DNA from: Pseudomonadota bacterium | GTDB taxonomy: Bacteria > Pseudomonadota > Gammaproteobacteria > Steroidobacterales > Steroidobacteraceae | Reading direction: 5' to 3' | Assembly: GCA_023423935.1 (NCBI GenBank) | Contig: JAFAEQ010000073.1 | Span: 1 to 64,000, forward strand | DNA: 64,000 bases | Shown: piece by piece, positions 52,382-62,321 of the stretch | Layout of the letters: each line of letters opens with the position of its first letter | Position numbering within the stretch: the stretch's first letter is position 1 | Made by a program: the position numbers and the translations under genes | Notes under the pieces: model-generated | Told to the model about the DNA's origin: nothing | Database searches by the model: none | The model's input: only the letters and a program-made list of their open reading frames with translations

Positions 52382-53125
52382 TTAGCCGCGGCCCACGAAG
52401 GGCATGTTCGTAGCCGTGAGCGTCATGAACAGCACGTTCGCATCGAGCGGAAGGCCGGCCATGTAGAGCACGGCATCTGCGACATGGCGAACATCGAAGG
52501 TCGGCTCGACCTTCACGCTCATGTCTGCCTGCAGCGTGCCCGTCACCATCGCGGTCGCCATATCGGTGGCGGTGTTGCCGATATCGATCTGACCGCAGGC
52601 GATGCCGTAGCGGCGTCCCTCGAGCGAGGTGGCTTTGGTCAGTCCCGTAACGGCGTGCTTGGAGGCGGTGTAAGCCACCAGCATTGGACGCGGCACGCTC
52701 GCGGAAATCGAGCCGTTGTTGATGATGCGACCCCCTTGCGGCGCTTGCTCCTTCATCAGCTTGAACGCAGCCTGAGTACACAGAAACGTGCCGGTCAGAT
52801 TGGTGTCGATGACTTTGCGCCATGTCTCGAGCGGCAGCTCTTCGATCGGCGTCGGCGGCGCGCTGGTGCCGGCGTTGTTGAACAGCAGATCGAGCCGGCC
52901 GAACTCCATCGCGATACGCGAGAACAGCCGGGTCACCGAATGCGGGTCGCTGATGTCGGCCGGCAGCACATGGGCCGATTCCCCCTCGCGCGCGACGCTC
53001 TCCAGTCGGTCGCGATCGCGTCCGCTGAGGAGCACACGATAGCCATTGCGGCACAACGCGAGGGCTACAGCCTTTCCTATGCCCGAACCTGCCCCTGTCA
53101 CCAACGCGGTCTTGCTCATGGCCAT
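52382..53125 (-). CDS. SDR family oxidoreductase
   Basis: A 247-residue short-chain dehydrogenase. TGAGSGIG (residues 11-18) is followed by SGRDRDRLE, which favours NADP. FNNAGTSA, the catalytic Ser in NNGSISAS, and YTASKHAVTG (Tyr-x-x-x-Lys) are present. The C-terminus VLYMAGLPLDANVLFMTLTATNMPFVGRG is typical of the family branch annotated as SDR with unknown substrate. The start could be the ATG at 53119. It is divergent from the hybrid kinase gene, 295 nt apart. Confidence 0.9.
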   Translation of the reverse strand: MAMSKTALVTGAGSGIGKAVALALCRNGYRVLLSGRDRDRLESVAREGESAHVLPADISDPHSVTRLFSRIAMEFGRLDLLFNNAGTSAPPTPIEELPLETWRKVIDTNLTGTFLCTQAAFKLMKEQAPQGGRIINNGSISASVPRPMLVAYTASKHAVTGLTKATSLEGRRYGIACGQIDIGNTATDMATAMVTGTLQADMSVKVEPTFDVRHVADAVLYMAGLPLDANVLFMTLTATNMPFVGRG

Positions 53126-53420
53126 TGATTTGTCTGCCGTCTGCGGATGCCCAGCATATCGTTCAGATCAGATGCGGCATCGAGCACTGCGGTTTGAATG
53201 CGAGATGCCTGTTGCTCTTTCTACGGTCCATTAGCGATTTCATGTCGACGTGTCAGCAGGTGCCGGGCAAGATTGCAAGGAGAGCGGCGCGGACCTGGAC
53301 CAACTGCGCAGTACTGCGACATAAGTCACGCAACGAAGTGCTCAAAACGGACTTTTGACTGACGCTCTCCCGGTGCCGGTTCGTTAGTGTTGCGGGCAAA
53401 GTAAAGTGGCGGGGGGATCG

Positions 53421-55667
53421 ATGGGTCGAGTTGGTAGCGTTACCGGCTGGCAATCTACCGGCGCGCAGGCGGGCGCGGCGGTCGTTTGCGTTGCGACCTA
53501 TTGGATTCTTGCGCGCTGGTGGTTTCCGGGCGTCGAACCCGCCGTCGCCCATTTCACGACGACCCTGCTCGTGCTATTGCCGGTCGCCGCGCCCGCGCTT
53601 CTGCGTCGTTTGAGGCGCGTAGGCCGTCCGGGCGGCCCGCAATTCGCCAATGAAACCGAGATCCTGCACACGCTGGTGAACAGCCTGCCGGATCCGATCT
53701 ACGTCAAGGACTCCCAGTCCCGCTTCCTGCTCGCGAACGACGTGTGCTGTCGCATGATGGGTACCACCCCGGAAGAGGTGCTCGGCAAGACGGACTTCGA
53801 CTTTTTCTCGCGCGATATCGCTCAGCAGTTCTACGACGACGAACGCGCGGTCGTCGAATCGGGCGAGCCGCTGCTGAATCGCGAAGAGCGGGCCATCTAT
53901 CACGATGGCACCGAGCTGCATCTGCTCACATCGAAAGTTCCGTTGCGCGATGCCAAGGGCAAGATCGTCGGACTGATGGGCATGGGCCGCAACATCACCG
54001 CGCGCGTCAAAGCGGAAGAGGAACTGCGCACGGCTCGTGAGACCGCAGAAGCGGCGACACGGGCCAAGAGCGAATTCCTCGCGAACATGAGTCATGAGAT
54101 CCGCACGCCGATGAACGGGGTGATCGGCATGAGCGAGCTCATGCTCGACACGGACCTGGATCCCCTGCAGCGCGACTATGCCGAGACCATTCGCGAAAGC
54201 GGCCGCTCGCTTCTGACCGTCATCAACGACATTCTGGATTTCTCGAAGATCGAAGCCGGCAAGCTCGAGCTCGAGAGTATCGATATGGACGTTCGCGACA
54301 TCCTGCGCGATGTCGGGCGTGTGCTCGCCGTGCAGGCCCATGCGAAGGCTCTCGAGCTCACCACCGAAGTGGATGAACGCCTGCCGCGCATGGTGCGCGG
54401 CGATCCCACGCGCCTGCGTCAGATCCTGCTGAATCTTGGCGGCAATGCCGTGAAGTTCACGAGCGCCGGCGAGGTCTCGCTGAGTATCCGCGTCATCGAG
54501 GAGGCAGCTACGGGCACGACCGTGCGTTGCGAGGTGCGCGATACGGGCGCAGGCATTCCGGCGGAGAAGGTGAACTCGTTATTCCAGCCTTTCATGCAGG
54601 TCGACACATCTTCCACGCGCCGCTTCGGCGGCACGGGACTGGGCCTGTCGATCGTGCGGCGTCTGGTGGAACTGATGGGCGGCGAGACGGGCGTCGAGAG
54701 CCGAGAGGGTGAAGGCTCGCTCTTCTGGTTCACCGCCAGATTCGGCGCTTCGCGGGCGCGCGTGTCGCGATTCGCGAATCTGACGCCGGCCGTCGTCAAT
54801 GGTCGGCGCATCCTGGTGGTGGATGACAATGCCACCAACCTGAAGCTGCTGACCACTCAGCTCACGCGATGTGGCGCTGAGCCTCATGCCGCCAGCTCGG
54901 CGCGCGAGGCGCTCGAGCTCATGGAGAAAGCGTGGCGCGAAGACACGATGTACGACATCGTGCTGCTCGATCACGACATGCCCGGGTGCGACGGAGCCGA
55001 ACTGGGCAAGCGGATCAACTCGGATCCGCGGCTGAAATCCGCGCGGCGCGTGTTACTCACCTCATCCGCGTATCACGGCGATGCGCAGAGCTTCGCGCAG
55101 CTCGGCTTTGCGGGTTATCTGCTCAAGCCCGTCGCCGAGAGCGACCTGATCGACTGTCTGCGCGTGGTGCTGGGCGCGAAGGCAGAAGACTGGAACATGC
55201 AGACGCAGACCATCGTCACTCAGCAGGAGCTGCAGGTGCGACGCAGTCGCGCACCGGCCCGGCGTGTGCTCGTCGCTGAGGACGTCGTGGTGAATCAGCG
55301 CGTAGTGAGCCGCGCGCTCGAAAAGCTAGGGTATGAGCCGACCGTCGTGAATAACGGTCGTGAGGCGGTCGACGCATGGGCGAGCGGACAGTTCGATCTG
55401 ATTCTCATGGACTGTCAGATGCCTGAAATGGACGGCTATGCAGCGACTCAGGAGATCCGCCGGCGCGAATCGCCGGGCGTCCATATCCCCATCGTCGCGC
55501 TCACTGCGCATGCCATGAAGGGCGCGGATCAGGAATGCTTCGCGGCAGGCATGGATGACTACCTGTCGAAGCCGATCGATCGCGCGTTGCTGCGCGAGTG
55601 CCTGCATCGTTATCTGAGCGCTCAAGCGCCAGTCTCCGCGCTGACGGCAAGCATCGAGCGCGAGTGA
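53421..55667 (+). CDS. Hybrid sensor histidine kinase (PAS-HisKA-HATPase-REC-REC)
   Basis: A 748-residue membrane-linked kinase. Two hydrophobic segments (about residues 15-35 and 45-65) are followed by a PAS domain (PDPIYVKDSQSRFLLANDV). The HisKA box is FLANMSHEIRTPMNGV with His225. The ATPase shows N, G1 and G2 boxes (GGNAVKFTSAGE, DTGAGIPAE, RFGGTGLGLSI). Two receiver domains follow, with phospho-acceptor Asp517 (LLDHDMPG) and Asp664 (LMDCQMPEMDG). The ATG at 53421 has GGGGGG just upstream. No HPt domain is fused, so a partner HPt protein is expected elsewhere. Confidence 0.92.
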   Translation: MGRVGSVTGWQSTGAQAGAAVVCVATYWILARWWFPGVEPAVAHFTTTLLVLLPVAAPALLRRLRRVGRPGGPQFANETEILHTLVNSLPDPIYVKDSQSRFLLANDVCCRMMGTTPEEVLGKTDFDFFSRDIAQQFYDDERAVVESGEPLLNREERAIYHDGTELHLLTSKVPLRDAKGKIVGLMGMGRNITARVKAEEELRTARETAEAATRAKSEFLANMSHEIRTPMNGVIGMSELMLDTDLDPLQRDYAETIRESGRSLLTVINDILDFSKIEAGKLELESIDMDVRDILRDVGRVLAVQAHAKALELTTEVDERLPRMVRGDPTRLRQILLNLGGNAVKFTSAGEVSLSIRVIEEAATGTTVRCEVRDTGAGIPAEKVNSLFQPFMQVDTSSTRRFGGTGLGLSIVRRLVELMGGETGVESREGEGSLFWFTARFGASRARVSRFANLTPAVVNGRRILVVDDNATNLKLLTTQLTRCGAEPHAASSAREALELMEKAWREDTMYDIVLLDHDMPGCDGAELGKRINSDPRLKSARRVLLTSSAYHGDAQSFAQLGFAGYLLKPVAESDLIDCLRVVLGAKAEDWNMQTQTIVTQQELQVRRSRAPARRVLVAEDVVVNQRVVSRALEKLGYEPTVVNNGREAVDAWASGQFDLILMDCQMPEMDGYAATQEIRRRESPGVHIPIVALTAHAMKGADQECFAAGMDDYLSKPIDRALLRECLHRYLSAQAPVSALTASIERE

Positions 55668-55694
55668 TCCGACGCTGTATCGCAGCTTCAAGCC

Positions 55695-56723
55695 TCAGAC
55701 GGGTGGGGGATTGCGATCGAATGCGGCTTGATGCCAGTACGGATAGGCTTTGGGTGTGGTGCTCGCCTCATCCAGCCGCGCGATCTGTTCAGGGGTGAGC
55801 TGCCAACCGACTGCGCCGAGATTCTGGCGAAGCTGTTCCTCATTGCGTGCGCCGACGATCACGTTCGTCACCGTCGGACGCGATAACAGCCAGTTGATCG
55901 CAATCTGTGGAATCGTCTTGCCGGTCTCGCGTGCGATTTCGTCGAGCGCATCGACCACCCGATACAGATGTTCCTCGGGGACCTGCGGACCGCCTTCGGC
56001 TGTCGCCTTCGATTGCAAACGTGTGCCCTCAGGCAGCGGCTGGCCACGGCGGATCTTGCCGGTGAGGCGACCCCAGCCGAGCGGGCTCCAGACGATCGTC
56101 GATATCTTCTGATCGATCGCGAGCGGCATCAGCTCCCACTCGTAGTCGCGACCGACGAGCGAGTAGTACGCCTGATGCGCCACGTGACGCACCCAGCCGT
56201 ACCTCTCCGAGATCGCCAGCGCCTTCATCAGATGCCAGCCGGAAAAATTCGAGCAGCCCACGTAACGGATCTTGCCCGCGCTCACCAGCCCGTCGAGCGT
56301 TCGCATGGTTTCTTCGACCGGCGTGACGGCATCGAAGCCATGGAGCTGGTACAGATCGATGTAATCGGTGCCGAGGCGTTTCAGACTCGCGTCGACCGCA
56401 CGCAGCAATCCATAGCGCGACGAGCCGGTATCGTTGGGGCCGGGACCGCGCCGGAACGTACCTTTCGTCGAAATAATCATCTGATCGCGGCGACCCTGAA
56501 TGGCGGCGCCCAGGATCTCTTCGGCCATTCCGCCCGAGTACACGTCCGCCGTGTCGAACATGTTGAGTCCGGACTCGAGGCAGACGTCCACCAGGCGCTT
56601 CGCCTCGGCGACGTCCGTCGCGCCGAATCCCTTGAAGAAGTCGCCTTTGCCGCCAAATGTCCCGGTACCCAGACTGAGCACCGGTACCTTGAAGCCCGAG
56701 CCGCCCAACTGCCTGAATTCCAT
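55695..56723 (-). CDS. Aldo/keto reductase
   Basis: A 342-residue NADPH-dependent aldo/keto reductase. MEFRQLGGSGFKVPVLSLGTGTFGG, the catalytic Asp/Tyr in MFDTADVYSGGMAEEILG, Lys in ISTKGTF, His in YQLHGFD, and the cofactor segment RPTVTNVIVGARNEEQLRQNLGA are present. It belongs to the YajO/tas-like branch. The ATG at 56723 has GGAG seven bases upstream. A MITE-like element ends about 27 nt upstream of the start and could lie in the promoter region. Confidence 0.92.
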   Translation of the reverse strand: MEFRQLGGSGFKVPVLSLGTGTFGGKGDFFKGFGATDVAEAKRLVDVCLESGLNMFDTADVYSGGMAEEILGAAIQGRRDQMIISTKGTFRRGPGPNDTGSSRYGLLRAVDASLKRLGTDYIDLYQLHGFDAVTPVEETMRTLDGLVSAGKIRYVGCSNFSGWHLMKALAISERYGWVRHVAHQAYYSLVGRDYEWELMPLAIDQKISTIVWSPLGWGRLTGKIRRGQPLPEGTRLQSKATAEGGPQVPEEHLYRVVDALDEIARETGKTIPQIAINWLLSRPTVTNVIVGARNEEQLRQNLGAVGWQLTPEQIARLDEASTTPKAYPYWHQAAFDRNPPPV

Positions 56724-56749
56724 GTGTAACTCCAAACCCGCCAGGATTT

Positions 56750-56862
56750 AAGGAATCTCTGATCAATTCGCCATTCGCAACCCTGGTGTGCTTCGCCCAC
56801 CGAAGCATTTCATCCGTTGCAGGCTTGCGAAGATCAGGGAGCCGATAAATCAGAGCTTCCCT
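56750..56862. repeat. MITE-like element, copy 2
   Basis: The second copy of the element at 27222-27317, inverted and 17 bp longer (113 bp). Termini are AAGGAATCTCTGAT at the left and ATCAGAGCTTCCCT at the right; the internal hairpin TGCTTCG-CCCAC-CGAAGCA is at 56789-56807. It is directly upstream of the aldo/keto reductase start. Confidence 0.85.
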
Positions 56863-57224
56863 CAGGCTCCAAGTGTTACGCATCGTGCCGCTGTTGTGGA
56901 TGCCACCTAAGTGTGAGCGCTGAGCCGCGATCGCAGGAAAAACCGGTCCATCTGGAACTCTCGGCAGTGGTACACGTTTGATTGGGTTGCTGCCTCGATC
57001 GCACCAACCGAATAGCGCGTCCCGCGCCAATCGGTGAAAGATTCGGGTGTGCCGTTACAATGCCGTAGAGTTCACGACAGGAGCACGAGAGAAGGCTCAG
57101 TCCGGGGTACGAAAGAACTCGCAGGCTGTGGCGACCGCTCGCCTCGGCTCGACACAACGATCGCATCAGCATCATCCATGAGTATCCCCATCCCAATACA
57201 AGCCTCGCAGTCAGCGCGGACCCC
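56863..57224. other. Intergenic region, no gene recognised
   Basis: About 360 nt between the MITE copy and the second hybrid kinase. It has short frames only on both strands and no recognised RNA or repeat. Promoter elements for the kinase gene would lie here; none was identified. Confidence 0.45.
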
Positions 57225-59831
57225 GTGCGGAGCGGTGAGTTGAAGAGCAAGACCGCCCAAGGCAGCGTCGGAACGGGCGTGCCAGCTCGAGATGCGGAAG
57301 TGGCGAACAGGAGCGAAGTTGAATTGGCGCATCTGCGCGCCGCGTTGCAGGTGGTGCCCGATGCCATCCTGATCACGGATGCGTCGGAGCGTGTGCGCTT
57401 TGCCAATGGTGCGTTTCGCCGGATGTGGCGCATCGAGACCAGCGCGAGCGAGGACGTGGCGCTCGCCGATGTGCTGCCTGTGCTGGGAACCCATTTCGAG
57501 GATTCCGAAAGCTTCATTGCCGGGTTCCTCGCGATTGCACGCGATTCCGCACGTGAGAGCTTCGACCTGCTGCAACTGTCGGATGGACGCTGGATCGAGC
57601 GAGCCTCGCACGTACATCGCGCGGGTCACGACTGGTTTCGTACCTGGCGGTTCACCGACGTCACTGAATTGAGGCGCGCGCGCGATGTTCGTTATGAACA
57701 CTCGCGTACGCTCGATCTGCTGGGTGCGGTCGGCCGCGCGATCGCCTCGCAAATGCGGCTCGAGGATATCGTTCAACTCGTGACCGATACGGCGAGGCAA
57801 CTGATCGGTGCGCAGTACGCAGCTCTGTTCTACAACGCCATCGACGATACCGCGGGAGAGTTCGCGCACTATGCGTTGAGCGGCGCGAGCCCGTCGGCGT
57901 TCGCGAATATCAACCAACCGCGCACGATGCCGCTGCTCGCACAGACTTTCCGCGGCGAGCGAATCATTCGCTACGACGACTTGCTGTTGCATCCGGATCA
58001 AGGCAGCGGCTCCGAGCACTCCGGCGCATCGCTCAGTCATCTTCCGGTGCGCAGCTATCTGGCGATTCCCGTGCTCGGACGCGCAGGCGAGGTGCACGGT
58101 GGATTGTTCTTCGGTCACACCGACCCCGCGATGTTCACGGAACATCACGAAGCGCTCGCACAGAGTATTGCCATGCAAGCCGGCGTGGCTCTCGACAGCG
58201 CTCGGTGGTTCACTGCGGCACAGGCCGCGCAGCGACAGCTCGAGCTGTGGAACGAGAGGCTCGAGGAGAAGGTGGAGCAGCGCACGGCCGAACTGCATCG
58301 CAGTGAGCTGCAGTTCCAGCAACTCGTCGCCGGCGTGGCTGACTACGCCATCTACATGATCGACAAGCGCGGTTACATCTCGAGCTGGAATCCCGGTGCC
58401 GAGCGCATCAAGGGCTACACCGCGAAGGAGATCATCGGCAAGCACTTCTCTCTGTTCTATACGGAGGAAGATCGTGCCGAGGGTCGCCCGCAACGCACGT
58501 TGGAAATTGCGGAGCGCGAGGGCAAGTACGAGGCGGAAGCATGGCGCGTGCGCAAGGATGGCACCCGGTTCTGGGCGAACGTACTGGTGGATCGCATCAG
58601 GGATTCCCAGGGCAATACGATCGGCTTCGCCAAGGTCACCCGCGACATGACGGAGCGTCGCGCGATGCAGGAGCAGTTGCACCAGTCACAGAAGATGGAA
58701 GCCATCGGGCAGCTCACTGGCGGTGTGGCTCATGACTTCAACAATCTGCTGACCGTGATCCTGGGCAATCTGGACAGCATCGCCCGGAAGATTCCCGAGG
58801 ATAACGAGCGCTTGCAGCGATCGGTCAAACACGCGATGCAGGGCGCGGAGCGCGCCGCGACGCTGCCGCGTCAGTTGCTCGCATTCGCACGCCGCCAGCC
58901 GTTGAATCCCAAGCCGACCGACGTGAACAAGCTGGTCACCGGAATGGCAGAGCTCATCGGGCGGACGATGCGCGAGAACATCGTCATTCAAAACGTGCTC
59001 AGCGAAAGTCTCTGGCTCGCCGAGGTCGATCCGCATCAGCTCGAGAGCGCGCTGTTGAACCTTGCAGTCAATGCCCGGGATGCGATGCCGATGGGCGGAA
59101 CGCTCACGATCGAAACTGCGAACACCTACGTGCACGGTCAGGGCGGAGCGATCGACATGGCTCCCGGCGAGTACGTGCTCATCACCGTCACCGATACCGG
59201 AGCCGGTATGACCTCCGAAGTCATGGCGCGCGCGTTCGATCCGTTCTTCACGACGAAGCCGATCGGTGAAGGAACGGGTCTGGGCTTGAGCCAGGTGTTC
59301 GGCTTCGTCAAACAGTCGGGCGGGCATGTGCGTTTGCGCAGCCGGGTCGGCGAAGGCACGACCGTTTGCATCTACCTGCCGCGAGTGATGAGCGGTGAGC
59401 AGCCCGCGGAATCGACACCGCGCAGCATGACGCCGCGGGGATTACCGAACGAAGTCATTCTGGTCGTCGAAGACGACGACGATGTGCGGATCTATACGAC
59501 CGAAAGTCTGCGCGAGCTGGGCTTTGCCGTGCTGGAGGCGCACGACGGCAAATCGGCGTTACGCGTGCTCGAGCATCATCCCGAGATCTGCCTGCTGTTC
59601 ACCGACGTGGGGTTGCCTGGAATGAACGGACGGGAGCTGGTGGACAAGGCGCGCCTTGCACGACCCGATCTGCGCATCCTGTTCACGACCGGCTATGAGC
59701 GCAGTGCCCTCATGCACGACGGAAGGCTGGATCCCGGCGTCGAGCTGCTGACCAAGCCGTTTACGCGGGCACAGCTCGCGAGCCGCATCCGCTCGGTGCT
59801 CGACTCGCCCATGGAACCGCTCGAGTTCTGA
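57225..59831 (+). CDS. Hybrid sensor histidine kinase (PAS-GAF-PAS-HisKA-HATPase-REC)
   Basis: An 868-residue cytoplasmic kinase without membrane segments. PAS domain (about residues 40-145), GAF domain (about 160-330: FYNAIDDTAGEF, YLAIPVLGRAGEVHGGLFFGH), coiled coil (REL/VEQRTAEL), second PAS with PAC (about 365-480: SSWNPGAERIKGYTAKEIIGKHF), HisKA with His503 in GGVAHDFNNLLTVI, HATPase (NLAVNARDAMP, DTGAGM, GTGLGLSQVFG), and a C-terminal receiver with Asp794 (FTDVGLPGMNG). It belongs to the blue-light/HWE-like or PAS-hybrid group with Fis-like H box. The GTG start lacks a good ribosome binding site; TTG at 57240 is possible. Confidence 0.9.
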   Translation: MRSGELKSKTAQGSVGTGVPARDAEVANRSEVELAHLRAALQVVPDAILITDASERVRFANGAFRRMWRIETSASEDVALADVLPVLGTHFEDSESFIAGFLAIARDSARESFDLLQLSDGRWIERASHVHRAGHDWFRTWRFTDVTELRRARDVRYEHSRTLDLLGAVGRAIASQMRLEDIVQLVTDTARQLIGAQYAALFYNAIDDTAGEFAHYALSGASPSAFANINQPRTMPLLAQTFRGERIIRYDDLLLHPDQGSGSEHSGASLSHLPVRSYLAIPVLGRAGEVHGGLFFGHTDPAMFTEHHEALAQSIAMQAGVALDSARWFTAAQAAQRQLELWNERLEEKVEQRTAELHRSELQFQQLVAGVADYAIYMIDKRGYISSWNPGAERIKGYTAKEIIGKHFSLFYTEEDRAEGRPQRTLEIAEREGKYEAEAWRVRKDGTRFWANVLVDRIRDSQGNTIGFAKVTRDMTERRAMQEQLHQSQKMEAIGQLTGGVAHDFNNLLTVILGNLDSIARKIPEDNERLQRSVKHAMQGAERAATLPRQLLAFARRQPLNPKPTDVNKLVTGMAELIGRTMRENIVIQNVLSESLWLAEVDPHQLESALLNLAVNARDAMPMGGTLTIETANTYVHGQGGAIDMAPGEYVLITVTDTGAGMTSEVMARAFDPFFTTKPIGEGTGLGLSQVFGFVKQSGGHVRLRSRVGEGTTVCIYLPRVMSGEQPAESTPRSMTPRGLPNEVILVVEDDDDVRIYTTESLRELGFAVLEAHDGKSALRVLEHHPEICLLFTDVGLPGMNGRELVDKARLARPDLRILFTTGYERSALMHDGRLDPGVELLTKPFTRAQLASRIRSVLDSPMEPLEF

Positions 59832-59926
59832 AGTCGCGATACAGGTCGCAGCGCTGAGGCTTTCTGGCAGCGGGTGCTGCTGCTATCGTGCGCGAGCGGG
59901 TGACTCGTCAATAACCAGAAGAAGCT

Positions 59927-60766
59927 GTGCAAAAGCCGCCATCCATGAGCGAGCAGCACGAAACGTATCCCAACCTCGTCGAGGCAATAATCCTCGTCGT
60001 CATTCTCATGCTCGTGGAGATGATCGTTGCCGCCGGATTGCGGGCCGGCGACTTTCTGACCGATGTCGACTGGCTCGGCACGGCGGGAGTGATCACCGTC
60101 GTCGGTAATGGCGTGTTGTTCATCGGTCTGATGGCCTACAAGCACATCGGGTATCGCGATCTCTTTCATCCCACGCGCAATTCCGTGGCAGCGACGCTGG
60201 CTCTGGTGACGGTGCCCATCCTGCTGCTGGTCCCGGGCCTGCTCATGGTCGCGAGCGCAATCAATGCAATCGTGATCTTTCTGTTTCCGATGTCGCCGGA
60301 CGAGCAGGAGCTGCTTCAGGACATGGTCTCGGGTGGTGCGTTGGGCATTCTCTTCGGCTGCATTGCAGCGCCGGTGCTCGAAGAGATGCTCTTCCGCGGT
60401 GTGATCCTGCGCAGCTTTCTGAAGCAGTACTCACGCACGAAAGCGATTCTCTTGTCCTCCGTCATCTTCGGACTGGCGCACATGAATCTCTACCAGTTTG
60501 CGACGGCCCTTGCGATCGGGATTCTGGCGGGCTGGCTGTATGAGCGCTGCCGTTCGCTCTGGCCGTGCATCCTTCTGCATGCCAGCTACAACAGCTTCGT
60601 CACCTGGCTCGCGCAGGAAGTGTCGAGCTCGCCAGCGCTGGAAGATTCCAGCACCTTTATCGGTGCAGCCTTCCTTGCAGCGATCGCAGGCGGTCTGACG
60701 CTCCTGAGACTGCTCCATGGCGCCAAACGAATGGCGGACGATCGGATCGATACGAATCGCGAATAG
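59927..60766 (+). CDS. CPBP family intramembrane metalloprotease
   Basis: A 279-residue protein with about eight transmembrane helices. The CPBP (Rce1/Abi) motifs are LEEMLFRGVILRSF (EExxxR), FGLAHMN and LLHASYNSF. Relatives cleave membrane peptides, prenylated proteins or bacteriocin-related substrates. Two starts are possible: GTG at 59927 and ATG at 59945 (MSEQHETY). Here it follows the hybrid kinase gene by 95 nt on the same strand. The substrate is unknown. Confidence 0.88.
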   Translation: MQKPPSMSEQHETYPNLVEAIILVVILMLVEMIVAAGLRAGDFLTDVDWLGTAGVITVVGNGVLFIGLMAYKHIGYRDLFHPTRNSVAATLALVTVPILLLVPGLLMVASAINAIVIFLFPMSPDEQELLQDMVSGGALGILFGCIAAPVLEEMLFRGVILRSFLKQYSRTKAILLSSVIFGLAHMNLYQFATALAIGILAGWLYERCRSLWPCILLHASYNSFVTWLAQEVSSSPALEDSSTFIGAAFLAAIAGGLTLLRLLHGAKRMADDRIDTNRE

Positions 60767-60985
60767 CGCATCCCGGTCCCTACGCCACCATGCGCGCAGC
60801 GACCGACAATCTTCTCACTGCGGCAGCTGCGCTCGCCCGAACTGTATGTGTCCGACTGTGCGCCGACTATCACGGTGATCCGCGCCTGCCAACGCATAGG
60901 ATTCGCCCATGAAGAATTCGCTGCGAAATATTGGCGGCGCTGAATCGATGAATACGAGGCCGCGGAGCGAGCCGCAGGGGCGCTG

Positions 60986-61624
60986 ATGATCGAAGCATCC
61001 AACTGGATAGCCTTTGCTGCCGTGGCCCTGGCGATGGTCCTCACGCCAGGGCCGAACATGGCGTATCTGATCTCGCGCACGCTCTGTCAGGGTCGCGCCG
61101 CCGGGCTGATGTCGCTAGCGGGTGTCGCCACCGGATTCGCGGTCTACGTGCTCTTGGCCTCGTTCGGTCTGACGGCAATCTTCGTCGCGGTTCCTTATGC
61201 CTATGACGCGCTGCGCTTCGCAGGCGCCGGCTATCTCGCCTACCTCGCCTGGAGCGCGCTGCGGCCCGGTGGCGCGTCACCCTTTCAGGCTCGCGAGCTG
61301 TCGCCCGATCCACCCTGGCGTCTGTTTGCAATGGGACTGCTGACGAATCTTCTGAATCCGAAGATTGCGATGCTCTATCTGTCTCTTTTCCCTCAGTTTC
61401 TCGACCCGGCGCGCGGGCACGTCCTGGTCCAGAGCATGGTGCTCGGTGCGACACAGATCGCCATCAGCGTCTGTGTGAACAGCGCCATCATTCTCGCGGC
61501 GGGAGGAATCGCTGTATTTCTCGCGCAGCGGCCGCTGTGGGCGCTCGTTCAACGCTGGTTGATGGGAACGGTGCTGGGGCTGCTTGCCGCGCGCATGCTC
61601 CTGGAGCCTAGGCGCCCGACGTAG
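60986..61624 (+). CDS. LysE family translocator
   Basis: A 212-residue inner-membrane protein with six transmembrane helices. The N-terminal LTPGPNMAYLISRTLCQGRAAGLMSLAGVATGF is the LysE/RhtB family motif, and LLTNLLNPKIAMLYLSLFPQFLDPARG is the second signature. Members export amino acids such as lysine, threonine, homoserine or leucine. The ATG at 60986 is the start of homology. It lies 219 nt after the CPBP gene. Substrate cannot be decided. Confidence 0.92.
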   Translation: MIEASNWIAFAAVALAMVLTPGPNMAYLISRTLCQGRAAGLMSLAGVATGFAVYVLLASFGLTAIFVAVPYAYDALRFAGAGYLAYLAWSALRPGGASPFQARELSPDPPWRLFAMGLLTNLLNPKIAMLYLSLFPQFLDPARGHVLVQSMVLGATQIAISVCVNSAIILAAGGIAVFLAQRPLWALVQRWLMGTVLGLLAARMLLEPRRPT

Positions 61625-61858
61625 CCCATTTGCAGTCTTTTCACGGGCAGCCCCTCCCGGCTCCTCCGTCTATGATTCCCTGCGATGTCCCACAGCGGGT
61701 GGGATCGATGTACTCAATGTGCAGCGGGCCGCTTCGACGAAGTCGCAACGCTGGCCCCGCGAACCCCTGAACGACGGAAATCCGTGATCCGCAGCACTGT
61801 CCGCAAGGGACGTGCGCGGCAATCTCGGGCACAGCTCTTTTTTTTGCTCACATCAGCC

Positions 61859-62227
61859 ATGCCCATCGACCTTCCTTCCTTGATCGCTTTCTCTGGCGGC
61901 ATCGTGCTCGCCATGATCCTCTCCGGCAAAGTCGCGCTACGCGGGGCGCTGAGCTCCCAGCAGATCGCGAAGAACGGACAACTCACCGAGGGCACGGTGA
62001 TCCGCGTCTGGCGACCACCGATGGCGGGAAGCTTTCCGCGCGTGTACTTCGAGTTTCAACCGCACGGCTCCGACAGACTCGTGCGCGGGTGTCATGTGGA
62101 CCGCCGGGCCTTGTCAGGCGAGGTAACGTCCTTGCCCGCCGTGGGTTCCCGGGTCACTGTCAGATACTTGCCGGAAAATCCAGCTCAAGCCGTGATTGCA
62201 AGACTCGTCTCTCGCTTCACTCATTGA
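61859..62227 (+). CDS. DUF3592-like membrane protein
   Basis: A 122-residue protein. One N-terminal hydrophobic segment (LIAFSGGIVLAMILSGKVAL) is followed by a small beta domain (TEGTVIRVWRPPMAGSFPRVYFEFQPHG, VTVRYLPENPAQAVI) that resembles the DUF3592 fold, where a short extracytoplasmic sheet follows a membrane helix. The ATG at 61859 begins at the membrane segment; an upstream in-frame start adds a poorly conserved stretch. Function unknown. Confidence 0.68.
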   Translation: MPIDLPSLIAFSGGIVLAMILSGKVALRGALSSQQIAKNGQLTEGTVIRVWRPPMAGSFPRVYFEFQPHGSDRLVRGCHVDRRALSGEVTSLPAVGSRVTVRYLPENPAQAVIARLVSRFTH

Positions 62228-62321
62228 CGATTCAACTCCAGCCGTCAACTGTCGGGAACCAAGTCGCCGCGCTCACGGTTATGTGAGCGATCTTTTCCGC
62301 ATCATTGAGGAGAGGCGGCAC

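Noticed and set aside
57072..58682. Long minus-strand open frame (536 codons) opposite the second hybrid kinase
   Set aside because: It is the shadow of the kinase gene in high-GC DNA. Its translation is His/Arg/Ala-rich with no domain, and the kinase frame carries all expected motifs.
60767..60985. Possible truncated peptide frame between the CPBP and LysE genes (ending AAKYWRR)
   Set aside because: There is no ATG, GTG or TTG with a ribosome binding site at a sensible place, and no family was recognised; may be a gene remnant but cannot be supported.
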